NCBI GenBank assembly: GCA_001899635.1
Contig: MKVQ01000014.1
Span: forward strand, 276,193-340,192
Reading direction: 5' to 3'
DNA length: 64,000 nucleotides
Source: Myxococcales bacterium 68-20
Lineage (GTDB): Bacteria; Myxococcota_A; Polyangia; Polyangiales; Polyangiaceae
Below the pieces are notes generated by a model that saw only the letters and a list, made by a program, of their open reading frames with translations, made no database searches and had not been told where the DNA came from. Shown piece after piece: positions 15,925 through 25,398 of this stretch. The stretch's first letter is position 1; each line of letters starts with the position of its first letter. The position numbers and the translations under genes are program-made.

Positions 15925-17676
15925 TCACTCGGGGCAGGCGGCATCATGGACCGTGCGGACGTCGTCGATCGAGAGCGAGCCCGCTCCACATGTGTCCCCC
16001 GCGCTCGCCGCGAGCGTGATTGACGCCGAAAAGCCGCTCCGGCGGCTCGAGAAGCACACACGCGACTTCGTCCAGTCGGTCGCGGGCGGCAGGTCCGTGG
16101 CGTTCGCGCGGTAGGTGATGCCGGTGGCGGAGGTGGCCTTGTAGAAGAACTCGATCGCGGGGCCGCCCTTGCCGCTGGCCTTCGCCGGTAGCGTAGTCAC
16201 CGAGCTCACGCTCGACGTCCTCGAGCACCCGCTCTGCGTCAGCCTGACGAAGCCGCTCCCGCTCTTGGCTCCGTTCGGCGAGCTCCGGACGAAGGTGACA
16301 CTGCCGCCACTCTCCGTCTTTTGCCAGTAGCGCGCCACGTCGGCCCGCTCGAAGCCGCCGTCGATGACGTGCGCGTCGGTGCACGCGGGATCGTCCTCGA
16401 CCTTCACGTCATCGAAGACGAACTCGTAGTCGTCGGGATCTCCGCACGAGCCGTCCGGCTGATCGTCGTCGAGCCCGAAGGCGAGCTGAGGCGCCATGCC
16501 GTTGAGGTACTCCGGCATGCAGAGCGACACCTTCTCGTAGACCGCCGTTCCGGCGATCGTGCCGAGGACGGTGCCGTTGTTGCCGTAGACGCGCATTCGC
16601 CGGTTGACGGTGCCCTTCGCCGTGAAGGTGAGCGCCGGCCTCGCCGGGGTGGCGAGGGGAATGGAGAACGCGCCGGTGAGCCTCGGGTTGTCGCAGCGCT
16701 TCGTGCTGTGGAGGCGCCCGCCGCGGGACCCCTGGTTGCCGACGCTCGCCGCGACCTCCGCGCCGGTGCCGGAGACGGTCCAACCGCCCACACCTTCGAA
16801 GTCGCCGTTCGTCACGATGCCGGGGGCAGGGCATTCCGGCGCCGTCACGATGGCGACATGGTCGAGCGCGAGCGACTTCACGGACGAGCCGCAGAGCGAG
16901 GGGAAGAGCTCGAGCTCGATCGGGCCGCCGAAGGCACGCTCGCCGAGGCACATCCGGTTCGAGCCGTCGCCGTACAGGAGCGAGAAGGGCTCGACGCCGC
17001 GGCCGGCAATCGACACCGAGATGGGGCGGGCACACGGGATGTTGAGCCCGCCGCCGATGAAAGGGAGCTGACAGGTGCCGCGTGCGTGGATCTCCATCGC
17101 CAGCGGTTCGGCCGTCGAGAGGGCGGGCATCGCGAACGACTGCTTCACGCCTGCCTCGGTGCACGCTGCGGTCTTCAGCTCGGCGAGGCCCGGATCTTTT
17201 GCGCCCTTCACGCTCGCATCGATCGTCACGCCTCCCGTGACTGTCCATGCTCCCGCGGGGGAGTCCTCGAACGTCGGATCGCGCACGACGCCCTTCCAGA
17301 CGCAGTCGCTGCCCGCCGGCTCGTAGCCGACGACGCATGCGCAGGTCGGCGTCCCCGAGGAGTCGTTGCAGGTCGAGTGGGCCGCGCATTCCGTCTCGGC
17401 GCACGACGGGGCGCTGCACACGCTCCCGACCGAGCACTCGTTGCATGTCGCGCCGGTCCAGCCGGCATCGCATGCGCATCTCGCACTGCCGTCCTCGTCG
17501 ACGCACGAGCCGTGCTCGCATTTCGGTGCTCCGGCGGCGCTGCAGGCGCGGCTCGAGCTCCGTCCAGAGGCTCGGGTCGAGTCGTCCCCGCCCGCGAGCC
17601 CGTCGAGCGCGACGCAGCCCGCGATTGCGAGCGCAAGAACGGCCAACGGTGAGAGCGTGCGCGGACCCACCTTCAC
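15925..17676 (-). CDS. EGF-like plus triple jelly-roll surface lipoprotein
   Basis: A 583-residue surface protein. The lipoprotein signal ends LALAIAGC (Cys21). Residues 43-130 are Cys-rich with two EGF-like units (CEHGSCVDEDGSARCACDAG and CAAHSTCNDSSGTPTCACVVG). Three related beta-sandwich modules follow, each starting with an Asp/Gly-Phe-Glu motif: RDPTFEDSPAGAWTVTGG, IVTNGDFEGVGGWTVSG and HVIDGGFERADVARYWQ. These resemble carbohydrate-binding jelly rolls of the CBM4/9 kind. No catalytic domain is seen, so binding or adhesion is more likely than hydrolysis. It stands alone, with a 31-bp gap to the EEP gene downstream on the same strand. Confidence 0.8.
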   Translation of the reverse strand: MKVGPRTLSPLAVLALAIAGCVALDGLAGGDDSTRASGRSSSRACSAAGAPKCEHGSCVDEDGSARCACDAGWTGATCNECSVGSVCSAPSCAETECAAHSTCNDSSGTPTCACVVGYEPAGSDCVWKGVVRDPTFEDSPAGAWTVTGGVTIDASVKGAKDPGLAELKTAACTEAGVKQSFAMPALSTAEPLAMEIHARGTCQLPFIGGGLNIPCARPISVSIAGRGVEPFSLLYGDGSNRMCLGERAFGGPIELELFPSLCGSSVKSLALDHVAIVTAPECPAPGIVTNGDFEGVGGWTVSGTGAEVAASVGNQGSRGGRLHSTKRCDNPRLTGAFSIPLATPARPALTFTAKGTVNRRMRVYGNNGTVLGTIAGTAVYEKVSLCMPEYLNGMAPQLAFGLDDDQPDGSCGDPDDYEFVFDDVKVEDDPACTDAHVIDGGFERADVARYWQKTESGGSVTFVRSSPNGAKSGSGFVRLTQSGCSRTSSVSSVTTLPAKASGKGGPAIEFFYKATSATGITYRANATDLPPATDWTKSRVCFSSRRSGFSASITLAASAGDTCGAGSLSIDDVRTVHDAACPE

Positions 17677-17731
17677 TCGTCGAGCGTAGCCGATCGCGTT
17701 CGCGGGCGCTGCATTCGCGCGAGGCGAGGCG

Positions 17732-18790
17732 TTACGAGCGGTCGGCGCGACGGCGCCGCAGACTCGCGAGCAGCGTGAGCCCGAGCCCGAGTACCAGCAT
17801 ACCGCCGCGAGGAGCGCGGCTCGGACCGACCGCGGAGGCCGAACATGTCTCTTCCGGCTTCGGCTCCAGCTTCGGCTGCGCGCCGGCGCGCTCGAAGGCT
17901 TCCGTCACGAGCTCCTTGAACGGTGAGAGCTTCGTCGCGACGTTGGCCGCGTCGATGCATGTCGACGACGGGCCGCCCTTGTTCGGGTCGAGGCCGTTGC
18001 CGCCGCGAGAGACGACGCCCACGATCGCATTCGTTTCTTCTGCGAACACCGGGCCGCCGCTGTCGCCGAGGCAGATCGACTCGCCGAAGAGGAACTCGCT
18101 CTTCGTCAGCACGGGGATCTCGTCGTTCGGGCCGACGCGCTTCACCGTGACGCCGGCGCGCTGCTGGCGCTTCGCGGGCTCGACCTCTCCGAGCGAGACA
18201 CCCCAGCCCACCGTGAGGAGCTTCTCGCCGGGGAGGGCATCACCGTCGAGGCGGAGCGTCGCGAGGGGCACGTTCAGGATCGGCTCCTTCAGGAGGACGA
18301 GCGCGAGGTCGTGGTTGCAGAGGGTGCCGGACTTGTCGTCGATGATCTCGAGACCCTGCCCGGCCGGCTTCCACTTCGTCGGATCGAGCGACGGCGGTGC
18401 CTCGCCGATGAGCTCGGGCCGATCCTTGCCGGTGAACACGTAGAGGTTCCGAGGGTCGTGGTTCTCGAGGATCTTGGCGCCAATGAGCGGGGTCCCGTCG
18501 GAGTCGCAAGCGACCTGCTCGTCGGTCGTCGAGACGCAATGACGCGCGGTGAGCACGAGCCGAGGCGCGACGAGCGCGGCGGTGCAGATCCCGAGCCTCC
18601 GTGGTCCGGAAGGATCCAGGTGGAAGAGCATCACGGTCGCGTCCTGTGCCTCTTCCGAGGCGGTGCCGCCCACGATCGCCTGCCGAACGCGCCCGAGCTC
18701 GTCGTCGTCGCTGCGGCTCATCGAGCACGCGGCTGCGAGGAGGCCGAGCGTGACCAGCGTGACCATCGAGAAAGCGCGCTTGGCGACCAT
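17732..18790 (-). CDS. Trypsin-like serine protease with C-terminal anchor
   Basis: A 352-residue S1 (chymotrypsin-fold) protease. It begins with a lipoprotein-like signal (LLAAACSMS, Cys22) and a short propeptide ending RQA before the mature-type N-terminus IVGGTASEE. The triad is complete: His in VLTARHCVS, Asp in HDLALVLLKEP and Ser in GDSGGPVF. After the protease domain comes ETCSAS, then a hydrophobic helix (GGMLVLGLGLTLLASLRRR) and an Arg cluster, a MYXO-CTERM-like sorting tail. It would therefore have two membrane attachments unless one is processed. Its role, extracellular digestion or protein processing, is unknown. The promoter region is shared with the divergent ClC gene. Confidence 0.9.
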   Translation of the reverse strand: MVAKRAFSMVTLVTLGLLAAACSMSRSDDDELGRVRQAIVGGTASEEAQDATVMLFHLDPSGPRRLGICTAALVAPRLVLTARHCVSTTDEQVACDSDGTPLIGAKILENHDPRNLYVFTGKDRPELIGEAPPSLDPTKWKPAGQGLEIIDDKSGTLCNHDLALVLLKEPILNVPLATLRLDGDALPGEKLLTVGWGVSLGEVEPAKRQQRAGVTVKRVGPNDEIPVLTKSEFLFGESICLGDSGGPVFAEETNAIVGVVSRGGNGLDPNKGGPSSTCIDAANVATKLSPFKELVTEAFERAGAQPKLEPKPEETCSASAVGPSRAPRGGMLVLGLGLTLLASLRRRRADRS

Positions 18791-18924
18791 GCTCGCGGTT
18801 CATCGTAGCAGGCGGCGGGGCTCGCGAGCGGATCGGCCTCTTCGGTGTGCTCGCGCTCAGGCTTTCGCCCATACGAACGCATCATCTCGCCCCGACGTCG
18901 CCTCCGCGGTACTAAGTTGCCTCT

Positions 18925-20829
18925 GTGCGTCCGGCGCCACTGACGTCACTGACGAAGGCGCTTCGCTCTGCGGAGCTGCGTGCGATCGGAAGGGTCGTGA
19001 TGCATGCGCTCGCCGTCGGCCTGGCCGTCGGCGCGGGCGCGTGCCTCTTCTACTTGTTGCTCTCCGTCGCCGAGCGCGTGCTGCTCGAGGGCCTGGCGGG
19101 GTACCAGCCGCTGCGCTCCGCGGGCGAGCACGCGATGGACTTCCCGATGCCACATCGCGCGTTCTCCCCGTGGGTGCTCGCGGTGCTGCCGGCGCTCGGA
19201 GGCCTGGCGGCGGGCCTCGTCGCGCATCGGCTCGCGCACGAGACCAGCGGCGGAGGTGGCGATGCGTACATCGACGCGTTCCACCGCCGTGGCGGGATCA
19301 TGCGCAAGCGCGTCGCGTTGGTGAAGATCATCGCGACGTCGTTCACCCTCGGCTCCGGCGGCTCCGGCGGCCGCGAGGGCCCGACGATGCAGGTCGGCGC
19401 CGCCATCGGCGCGCTCGTCGGACGTGTGATCGACGTCTCGGCGCGCGAGCGGCGCATCCTTGCGGTGTCGGGCACGGCCGCGGGCCTCTCGGCGATCTTC
19501 GGGACGCCGCTCGGCGCTGCGCTCTTCGCGACCGAGGTGCTCTACCGGGACGACTTCGAGTCGGAGGCGCTCATCCCGGCGATCCTCGCGAGCGTCACTG
19601 CGCACAGCGTCTTCGTCGGTGTCTTTCCCGGGGCGACGCTCTTCGCGCATGCGCCCGGCTATCCGTTCCAGCCGAGCCACCTCCCGCTGTATGCCGCGCT
19701 CGCTGTCGTCGTCAGCGCGGTAGCGCGCGTCTTCGTCTGGTGCCTGAAGACCGCGAAGCGCCTGTTCAATCGTCTCGCGGTTCCGGCCTGGGTCCGTCCG
19801 GGCATCGGCGGTGCGATGCTCGGCATCACCGCGACCGGGTGGATCCTGCTCGTGAACCCGCACCTCGAGCTCGCGGGCCGAGGGATCGGGATCCTCGGCA
19901 GCGGCTACGGAGCCGCGCAGGGCGCGATCACCGGAGGCACCTGGATCCCCGGCGGATGGAGCGGCGTCGGGCTCCTCATGCTGCTCGTGGCGATGAAGAT
20001 CGTCGCGACGTCTTTTACTCTCGGCTCGGGCGGGAGCGCGGGCGACTTCGGTCCGTCGCTCGCGATCGGAGGGCTCGTGGGCGGGGCATTCGGCCGGGCT
20101 GCGCAGCTCGTCGTGTCGCCGGAGATCGATCCCGGCGCGTTCGCGCTCGTCGGGATGGGCACGTTCTACGGCGGGATCGCCCATACGCCGGTGAGCTCGC
20201 TCGTCATGGTCTGCGAGATGGCCGGTACGTACGACCTTCTCCCGTCGCTGATGTTGTCCTCCGGTCTTGCGTTCGTGCTCCTCCGGCGCGTGAGCCTCTA
20301 CTCGAGCCAGCCGCGCTCGCGCTTCGAGTCGCCGGCCCATGCAGGCGAGGAGTCGCTCGACGTCCTCAAACGTCTCCGAGTCGACCACGTCTTCCGTCGC
20401 GCGAAGGTCGTCACGCTCCCGGCGAATGCCGCGCTCGCCAGCGTCGTCGATGCCGTCCTGGCGGCGCCCGAGTGGCAGGACTCGTTTCCGGTGGTCGACG
20501 CGGACGGCGTACTCCGCGGCGTCGTCGCGGGCGACGTCCTTCGCTCGGCGATGAAGGAGGAGACTCCGCTCGCGCTCGTGATCGCGGCCGACGTGATGCT
20601 CCCCGCCGCCCAGGTGACACCGCTCGACGATCTCCATACGGCCCTCGAGCGCTTCCTCGAGTCCGGCCTCCGCGAGCTGCCCGTGGTCGAGGGCGATGCG
20701 ATCGTCGGTGTGCTCGACGAAGGGCACATCACGCGCGCGTACCACGACTATCTCGGCCGCCTCGGCGAGGGCACGACGGAACGGATGAGCGCGCTGCCTG
20801 CCCCGAAGGACCCGACGAAGAGCGAATGA
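18925..20829 (+). CDS. ClC-family chloride channel/transporter with CBS pair
   Basis: A 634-residue ClC protein. About ten membrane helices occupy residues 25-430, with the selectivity-filter motifs GSGGSGGREGPTMQ (gating Glu in GREGP present) and GSGGSAGDFGPSLAIGG, plus GMGTFYGGIAHTPVSSLVM. Residues 455-610 hold two CBS domains (VDADGVLRGVVAGDVL and VVEGDAIVGVLDEGHITR), which regulate transport by nucleotides in some relatives. The gating Glu is what is expected of chloride/proton exchangers. The GTG at 18925 is the chosen start because it allows a cytoplasmic helix before the first membrane helix. An ATG at 19000 would trim 25 residues. Confidence 0.92.
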   Translation: MRPAPLTSLTKALRSAELRAIGRVVMHALAVGLAVGAGACLFYLLLSVAERVLLEGLAGYQPLRSAGEHAMDFPMPHRAFSPWVLAVLPALGGLAAGLVAHRLAHETSGGGGDAYIDAFHRRGGIMRKRVALVKIIATSFTLGSGGSGGREGPTMQVGAAIGALVGRVIDVSARERRILAVSGTAAGLSAIFGTPLGAALFATEVLYRDDFESEALIPAILASVTAHSVFVGVFPGATLFAHAPGYPFQPSHLPLYAALAVVVSAVARVFVWCLKTAKRLFNRLAVPAWVRPGIGGAMLGITATGWILLVNPHLELAGRGIGILGSGYGAAQGAITGGTWIPGGWSGVGLLMLLVAMKIVATSFTLGSGGSAGDFGPSLAIGGLVGGAFGRAAQLVVSPEIDPGAFALVGMGTFYGGIAHTPVSSLVMVCEMAGTYDLLPSLMLSSGLAFVLLRRVSLYSSQPRSRFESPAHAGEESLDVLKRLRVDHVFRRAKVVTLPANAALASVVDAVLAAPEWQDSFPVVDADGVLRGVVAGDVLRSAMKEETPLALVIAADVMLPAAQVTPLDDLHTALERFLESGLRELPVVEGDAIVGVLDEGHITRAYHDYLGRLGEGTTERMSALPAPKDPTKSE

Positions 20830-20857
20830 CCGGCCGCCGCGCGACCGTCCGGGCAGG

Positions 20858-21472
20858 GTGATCCCTCGGTCATCGCGATCGGTTGCGTGCCCGAGCGGCA
20901 TTGGCACTAGTCTCCGCAAGCGCTTGTCCGAGCTCTTCGCGCCCGTCTGCTCGATCACGATCACCAAGCGCCGCCGTTTCTTCTGGGCGGCGTGGTGGAG
21001 CGGTCCGCCCGCGCACGTCCCGTTCAGGAAGCCCGATGCCGAGGGCGGCGCCGCGGCGACCCGCGAAGAGGCTCTCGCCGCCGCGGAGAAGCGCGCCGGC
21101 ATGAAGCTCGTCGAGATCGATCCGCTCTGGGCGCGCGCGTGGATCCGGATCTTGCGCGGCGAGCCGGCGTGGCCGTCGAAGGTGAGCCGCGAGCCGCGAG
21201 GCCGCGCATCGACCGCGGCGCGCTCTCCGGAGGAGGAGGCCGCACGACCGGCCGAGGCGAGCCTCTCGGTCTGGGACGTGCTCGGCGTCGGCCGCGACGT
21301 GACCGAGCAGGAGCTCAAGGCCGCCTATCGACGTCGCGCGCTCGAGACGCATCCCGATCACGGCGGCAACGAGGAGGCGTTCCGCCGGGTCGTCCGCGCG
21401 TACGCCGAAGCGCAGCGCCGCCTCCGTAGGCCACGCGCCGGCCGACCCGCGAAGAAGAAGCGCGCCGAGTGA
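20858..21472 (+). CDS. J-domain (DnaJ-like) protein
   Basis: The C-terminal third is a clear J domain: SVWDVLGVGRDVTEQELK and AAYRRRALETHPDHGG, with the essential HPD and the usual helix IV. It would recruit an Hsp70 (DnaK). The N-terminal 110 residues are Trp- and Arg-rich and not a known DnaJ module: RRRFFWAAWWSGPP then WARAWIRILRGEPAWPS. The start is uncertain. The GTG at 20858 gives 204 residues, but the first 22 look non-coding, and a TTG at 20924 (LSELFAPVC) is an attractive alternative. It follows the ClC gene by 28 bp in the same direction, so co-transcription is possible. Confidence 0.8.
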   Translation: MIPRSSRSVACPSGIGTSLRKRLSELFAPVCSITITKRRRFFWAAWWSGPPAHVPFRKPDAEGGAAATREEALAAAEKRAGMKLVEIDPLWARAWIRILRGEPAWPSKVSREPRGRASTAARSPEEEAARPAEASLSVWDVLGVGRDVTEQELKAAYRRRALETHPDHGGNEEAFRRVVRAYAEAQRRLRRPRAGRPAKKKRAE

Positions 21473-21499
21473 CGACCGCCGGCGGCGCACCGCTCGGAG

Positions 21500-22294
21500 T
21501 CAGAGGTAGTCGGAGAGGCCGGCCTTCGCGAGCGCCGCCCGCGCGATCTTCTCCCAGCCCTTGTTCGCGGTCGGGCTCGCCGGGCTCGGGTGCGGCAGCG
21601 TGATGATGTCGTCGCGTCCGGTCACGAGGGCAGCCCGCTTGGCGGCGTAGTTGCCGACGCCGACGATGTGCTTCGGTTGCAGGACCGCGATCGCCTCGAG
21701 GAGCGCCTCGTCGCAGATCGCCTCGAGCTTCTGCCGTTCTTCCTTCGCCACCTTGTCGGGGGTGACGTTGGCGCCGGTCTCGCCGAGGAAGAGGAGGGGG
21801 CAGTAGTTGAGGACGAAGGCGCGCGCGAAGAAGTCGTCGGCCGCGGGATGACGCTTCGCGAACGCGCCCCAGAGGCGCTGGCCGGAGACCTCGCTGCGCG
21901 TGCACTCGAAGCCGAGCACGGGACGTTTCGCGTGGACACGTCGTGGAGAGGCGATCTCTCCGCTGAGCTTCAGGTAGTCGCGGACCGAGGCGACCTCGCC
22001 GAACGGTATCCCGGTCTGACCCATGCCGAACGGACCGGGGTTCATCCCGATGAACAGGACCTCCTTCGGACCGCACCCGTAGCGCTCGAAGTACGCGCGC
22101 GCGACGGGCCAGGCGTAGTCGAGCGGGTTGTAGACGTAGGCCACGGGCTCGCCGAAGCGGAGGCGCTTCACCCGCGACTTGAGCCGATCCATCACGGAGA
22201 CGAGGTCGCCGTCCGCCGGTACGGCGGGGGGCTTGCGGCGCGTGTCGGTCCGTCGCGTGGGGGCGTCCATGTTCGTCCTGGCCGTCGTCTTCAC
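21500..22294 (-). CDS. SMUG1-like uracil-DNA glycosylase
   Basis: A 264-residue protein of the uracil-DNA glycosylase superfamily, closest in motifs to the single-strand-selective SMUG1 branch. The active-site motif 1 is LFIGMNPGPFGMGQTGIPFG and motif 2 is ITLPHPSPASPTAN (catalytic His). SMUG1 enzymes excise uracil and 5-hydroxymethyluracil from DNA. The N-terminal 35 residues are a basic disordered tail. The GTG at 22294 overlaps the tex stop (GTGA) and is the likely coupled start; an ATG at 22270 would lose eight residues. Pairing with tex suggests one transcript. Base-excision repair is the expected role. Confidence 0.88.
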   Translation of the reverse strand: MKTTARTNMDAPTRRTDTRRKPPAVPADGDLVSVMDRLKSRVKRLRFGEPVAYVYNPLDYAWPVARAYFERYGCGPKEVLFIGMNPGPFGMGQTGIPFGEVASVRDYLKLSGEIASPRRVHAKRPVLGFECTRSEVSGQRLWGAFAKRHPAADDFFARAFVLNYCPLLFLGETGANVTPDKVAKEERQKLEAICDEALLEAIAVLQPKHIVGVGNYAAKRAALVTGRDDIITLPHPSPASPTANKGWEKIARAALAKAGLSDYL

Positions 22295-24492
22295 TGGATC
22301 GCGCGCCGTGAGAGCGAGACGCGCTTGCGCGCGAGGTCCACGCCGAGCACCCGCACCTTGACTCGATCGCCGACGCGCGCGACCTCGTGCGGGTCCTTGA
22401 CGAACCGATCGGCGAGCTCGGAGACGTGCACGAGGCCGTCCTGCTTCACGCCGAGATCGACGAACGCGCCGAACGCGGTCACGTTCGTCACGACGCCGTC
22501 GAGCACCATGCCGGGCTTGATGTCCTCGATCGTGCGGACGTCGTCACGGAACTTCGGCGGCTCGAAGGCATCGCGGGGGTCGCGTCCCGGCTTCGAGAGC
22601 TCGCGGCGGATGTCCTCGAGGGTGGGGAGGCCGACATCGGCGCTCGCGTACGAGGCCCACGGGATCTTCGCGACGAGCGTGTCGTTGCCCACGAGCGCGC
22701 TCGGTGAGACACCGGCGTCCTTGGCGATCCGCTCGACGAGGCCGTAGCGCTCCGGGTGCACCGCGCTCGCGTCGAGCGGGTTCGCAGCATCGCGCACGCG
22801 CACGAACCCGGCGGCCTGCTCGAATGCCTTCGGCCCGAGGCCGGAGACGTCGAGCAGCTCCTTGCGCGCCCGGAAGGCGCCCTTCTTCTGCCGGTGCGCG
22901 ACGATCTTCTTCGCGAGCGACGGTCCGATCCCGGCGACGTGGGCCAGGAGCGGCGCGCTCGCGGTGTTGAGCTCGACGCCGACGGCATTGACGCAGCTCT
23001 CGACGACCTCGTCGAGCTTCTTCACTAGCAGCGTCTGATCGACGTCGTGCTGGTATTGGCCGACGCCGATCGCCTTCGGGTCCAGCTTCACCAGCTCGGC
23101 GAGCGGGTCCTGCAGGCGGCGCGCGATCGAGACGGCGCCTCGGACGGTGAGGTCGACATCGGGGAGCTCCTCGCGCGCGACGTCGCTGGCGGAGTAGACG
23201 CTCGCACCCGACTCGCTCACGAGGACGACGACGACGGAGTCGCCGAGCGAAGCATCACGGAGGACCTGCCGGCAGAAATCCGCGGTCTCACGACCGTGCG
23301 TGCCGTTGCCGACCGCGATCGCGAACGGCGAGAACCGCTTCACGAGATCGAGGACGGTGCGCTTGGCATGCTCGCGCGCGGCGTCCCCCGTCACGAGATT
23401 CACGAGCGTGTGAGTCTGGAGCTTGCCGGTGTCGTCGACGACCACGCACTTGCATCCGGTGCGCTGGCCGGGATCGATCCCGAGGACGATCCGGCGCCCG
23501 AGGGGCGCGGCGAGGAGGAGCTTGCCGAGGTTCTCGGCGAAGATGCCCACCGCCGCGACGTCGGAGCGCGCCTTCAGGTCGTCGCGCACGTCGCCCTCGA
23601 TCGACGGCAAGAGGAGCCGCTTCATCGAGTCGGCGGTCGCCTCCTCGAGCTGGGCGGCGAACGGAGAGCCGCGGCGTACGCCGGCGCGGGCTGCGATCTC
23701 GCGGGCGAGGGGCTCCTCGTCGACGCGGACCTTCACCCGGAGGACGCCCTCGGTCTCGCCGCGGACGATCGCGAGCCAGCGGTGAGACGGGATCGACTTC
23801 GCGCGCTCGGAGTAGTCGTAGTAGGCCTCGAACTTCGTCGGCTCCTTGGTCTTCGACTTCACCGCCGACGACTCGACGAGACCCTCGCGATCGAAGCGCG
23901 CGCGCACGAGCGCGCGTACGTCACTTCGCTCGGCGACGATCTCGGCCACGATGTCGCGCGCGCCCGCGAGCGCGGCGTCGGCGTCGCCGACCTCCTTCTT
24001 CGGATCGACGAAGCGAGCGGCCTCGGATGCCGCGTTCCCCGACGGCGGCTGTTCGAGGATGCGACGAGCGAGCGGCTCGAGCCCGCGCTCGCGCGCGATC
24101 GACGCGCGGGTCTTCCGCTTCGGGCGGTAGGGGAGGTAGAGGTCTTCGAGCTCGGCGCGCGTGCGGCACCGCTGAATCGCAGCGCGGAGCTCGGGGGTGA
24201 GCTTCCCTTGCTCCGCGATGGTCGTGAGGATCGTCGACCGTCGCTCCTCGAGCGCGCGGAGCTGGTCGCGCTTCTCTTCGATCGCGCGGATCGCGACCTC
24301 GTCGAGGCCCTTGGTCTGCTCCTTCCGGTAGCGCGCGATGAACGGGACCGTGGCTCCACCGTCGAGGAGCGCGACCGTAGCGCGGACGGCGGCTGGATCG
24401 AGGCGCAGCTCCTCCGCGATGCGCGGGGCGAGATCGGGCTCCTCTTGCGTTGCAGGGGAGGGGGATCCTTTTCGTTCGGCTCGGTCCGCCAT
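22291..24492 (-). CDS. tex: Tex RNA-binding transcription accessory protein
   Basis: A 733-residue Tex protein. Tex_N starts around residue 15 (APRIAEELRLDPAAVRATVA) with TVPFIARYRKEQTKGLDEVA. The YqgF-like RNase H fold contains VLGIDPGQRTGCKCVVVDD, and the HhH region has AHVAGIGPSLAKKIVAHR. The C-terminal S1 RNA-binding domain runs from GMVLDGVVTNVTAFGAFVD to the end. Tex binds nucleic acids and affects transcription and stress responses. The length is slightly below the usual 770 residues because of a short tail. The ATG at 24492 is preferred over one six codons upstream. It is first in a two-gene unit with the DNA glycosylase. Confidence 0.96.
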   Translation of the reverse strand: MADRAERKGSPSPATQEEPDLAPRIAEELRLDPAAVRATVALLDGGATVPFIARYRKEQTKGLDEVAIRAIEEKRDQLRALEERRSTILTTIAEQGKLTPELRAAIQRCRTRAELEDLYLPYRPKRKTRASIARERGLEPLARRILEQPPSGNAASEAARFVDPKKEVGDADAALAGARDIVAEIVAERSDVRALVRARFDREGLVESSAVKSKTKEPTKFEAYYDYSERAKSIPSHRWLAIVRGETEGVLRVKVRVDEEPLAREIAARAGVRRGSPFAAQLEEATADSMKRLLLPSIEGDVRDDLKARSDVAAVGIFAENLGKLLLAAPLGRRIVLGIDPGQRTGCKCVVVDDTGKLQTHTLVNLVTGDAAREHAKRTVLDLVKRFSPFAIAVGNGTHGRETADFCRQVLRDASLGDSVVVVLVSESGASVYSASDVAREELPDVDLTVRGAVSIARRLQDPLAELVKLDPKAIGVGQYQHDVDQTLLVKKLDEVVESCVNAVGVELNTASAPLLAHVAGIGPSLAKKIVAHRQKKGAFRARKELLDVSGLGPKAFEQAAGFVRVRDAANPLDASAVHPERYGLVERIAKDAGVSPSALVGNDTLVAKIPWASYASADVGLPTLEDIRRELSKPGRDPRDAFEPPKFRDDVRTIEDIKPGMVLDGVVTNVTAFGAFVDLGVKQDGLVHVSELADRFVKDPHEVARVGDRVKVRVLGVDLARKRVSLSRRAIQ

Positions 24493-24579
24493 CGGCGGTC
24501 CTTCTAGCACCGGTCTTCGCCGTCCGTGTCGCCGAACGCAGCCGTCGGATCTCAGGCGCCTCCGAGCGATCCGCGGACG

Positions 24580-25398
24580 TCATCGCGCGCGTACGTAGAC
24601 GTGTGGTGATGCCCGGGACGGCTCGAGCCCGATCACACCCTCGGGGAGGGTCTCGTGACCGCCGAGGACGAGGAGCCCGCCGGGGACGAGGCGCGCGGCG
24701 ACGCGTTCGGCAAAGTCGCGCTGCGTGGCCTCGTCGAAGTACGTGAAGGCGACGTTGCGACAGAACACGACGTGCTGCGGCTCCGCGGGGAGGAAGCGGC
24801 GTACGTCGCGGTGCTCGAAGACGATGCCCTCGCGGAACGTCGCGCGGATGCACGCGAGGTCGCCGGAGCGCTCGAACGCGGCCGCCCTCAGGTCCTCCGG
24901 CAGCTCGCGAAGGCTGCTCGGCTCGTAACAGCCGCGCGCCGCGCGCGCGAGCACGGTCTCGTCGAAGTCGGTCGCGAGGATCTCGAGCGCGAGCGAAGGA
25001 AACCGCGGCGCCAGCGCGACGCGCCACACGATCGCGAGCGTGTACGGCTCCTCGCCCGACGCGCAGCCGGCGCTCCAGGCGCGGAGGACGCGCTCGCCGC
25101 GCGCGATGGCCGCCTCGGCGATCTCGGGGAGCAGCGTCGACCGCAGCGCCTCGAACACGTTGCGGTCGCGGTAGAAGCGCGAGATCGTCACGAAGCAGAG
25201 CGAGTCGAGCACGCGTAGCTCTTCCGGATCGTCCTCGAGGCGCTGCCGGTAAGCGGCCGCATCGTGAAGGCCGAGCTCGTCCGCGCGCGCGTTCATGCGG
25301 CGGCAGACCTGGCGCCGGAGGCCCTTGAACCCACGCCACCGAAGCCCGAGCCGCGGGAGGGCCCACTGGAGGAGCTCGACGCAATCACGATCGTTCAT
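24580..25398 (-). CDS. CheR-type methyltransferase
   Basis: A 272-residue CheR protein: the N-terminal all-alpha CheR_N domain (GFKGLRRQVCRRMNARADEL) and the SAM-binding domain with VLRAWSAGCASGEEPYTLAI, EILATDFDETVLARAARG and VVFCRNVAFTYFDEATQRDF. These match SAM-dependent glutamate methyltransferases that modify chemoreceptors, with SAM motif I and the CRN motif intact. No MCP, CheB or kinase lies nearby. It resembles orphan CheR proteins of myxobacterial chemosensory-like systems. The ATG at 25398 was chosen over a start eight codons upstream. Whether it works on a chemoreceptor or another protein is open. Confidence 0.88.
   Translation of the reverse strand: MNDRDCVELLQWALPRLGLRWRGFKGLRRQVCRRMNARADELGLHDAAAYRQRLEDDPEELRVLDSLCFVTISRFYRDRNVFEALRSTLLPEIAEAAIARGERVLRAWSAGCASGEEPYTLAIVWRVALAPRFPSLALEILATDFDETVLARAARGCYEPSSLRELPEDLRAAAFERSGDLACIRATFREGIVFEHRDVRRFLPAEPQHVVFCRNVAFTYFDEATQRDFAERVAARLVPGGLLVLGGHETLPEGVIGLEPSRASPHVYVRAR

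Noticed and set aside
18946..21318. Long minus-strand frame (790 codons) opposite the ClC gene
   Set aside because: It is a mirror of the ClC reading frame with no domain of its own.
23047..24507. Plus-strand frame (486 codons) opposite tex
   Set aside because: tex is well conserved. The opposite frame lacks any motif.
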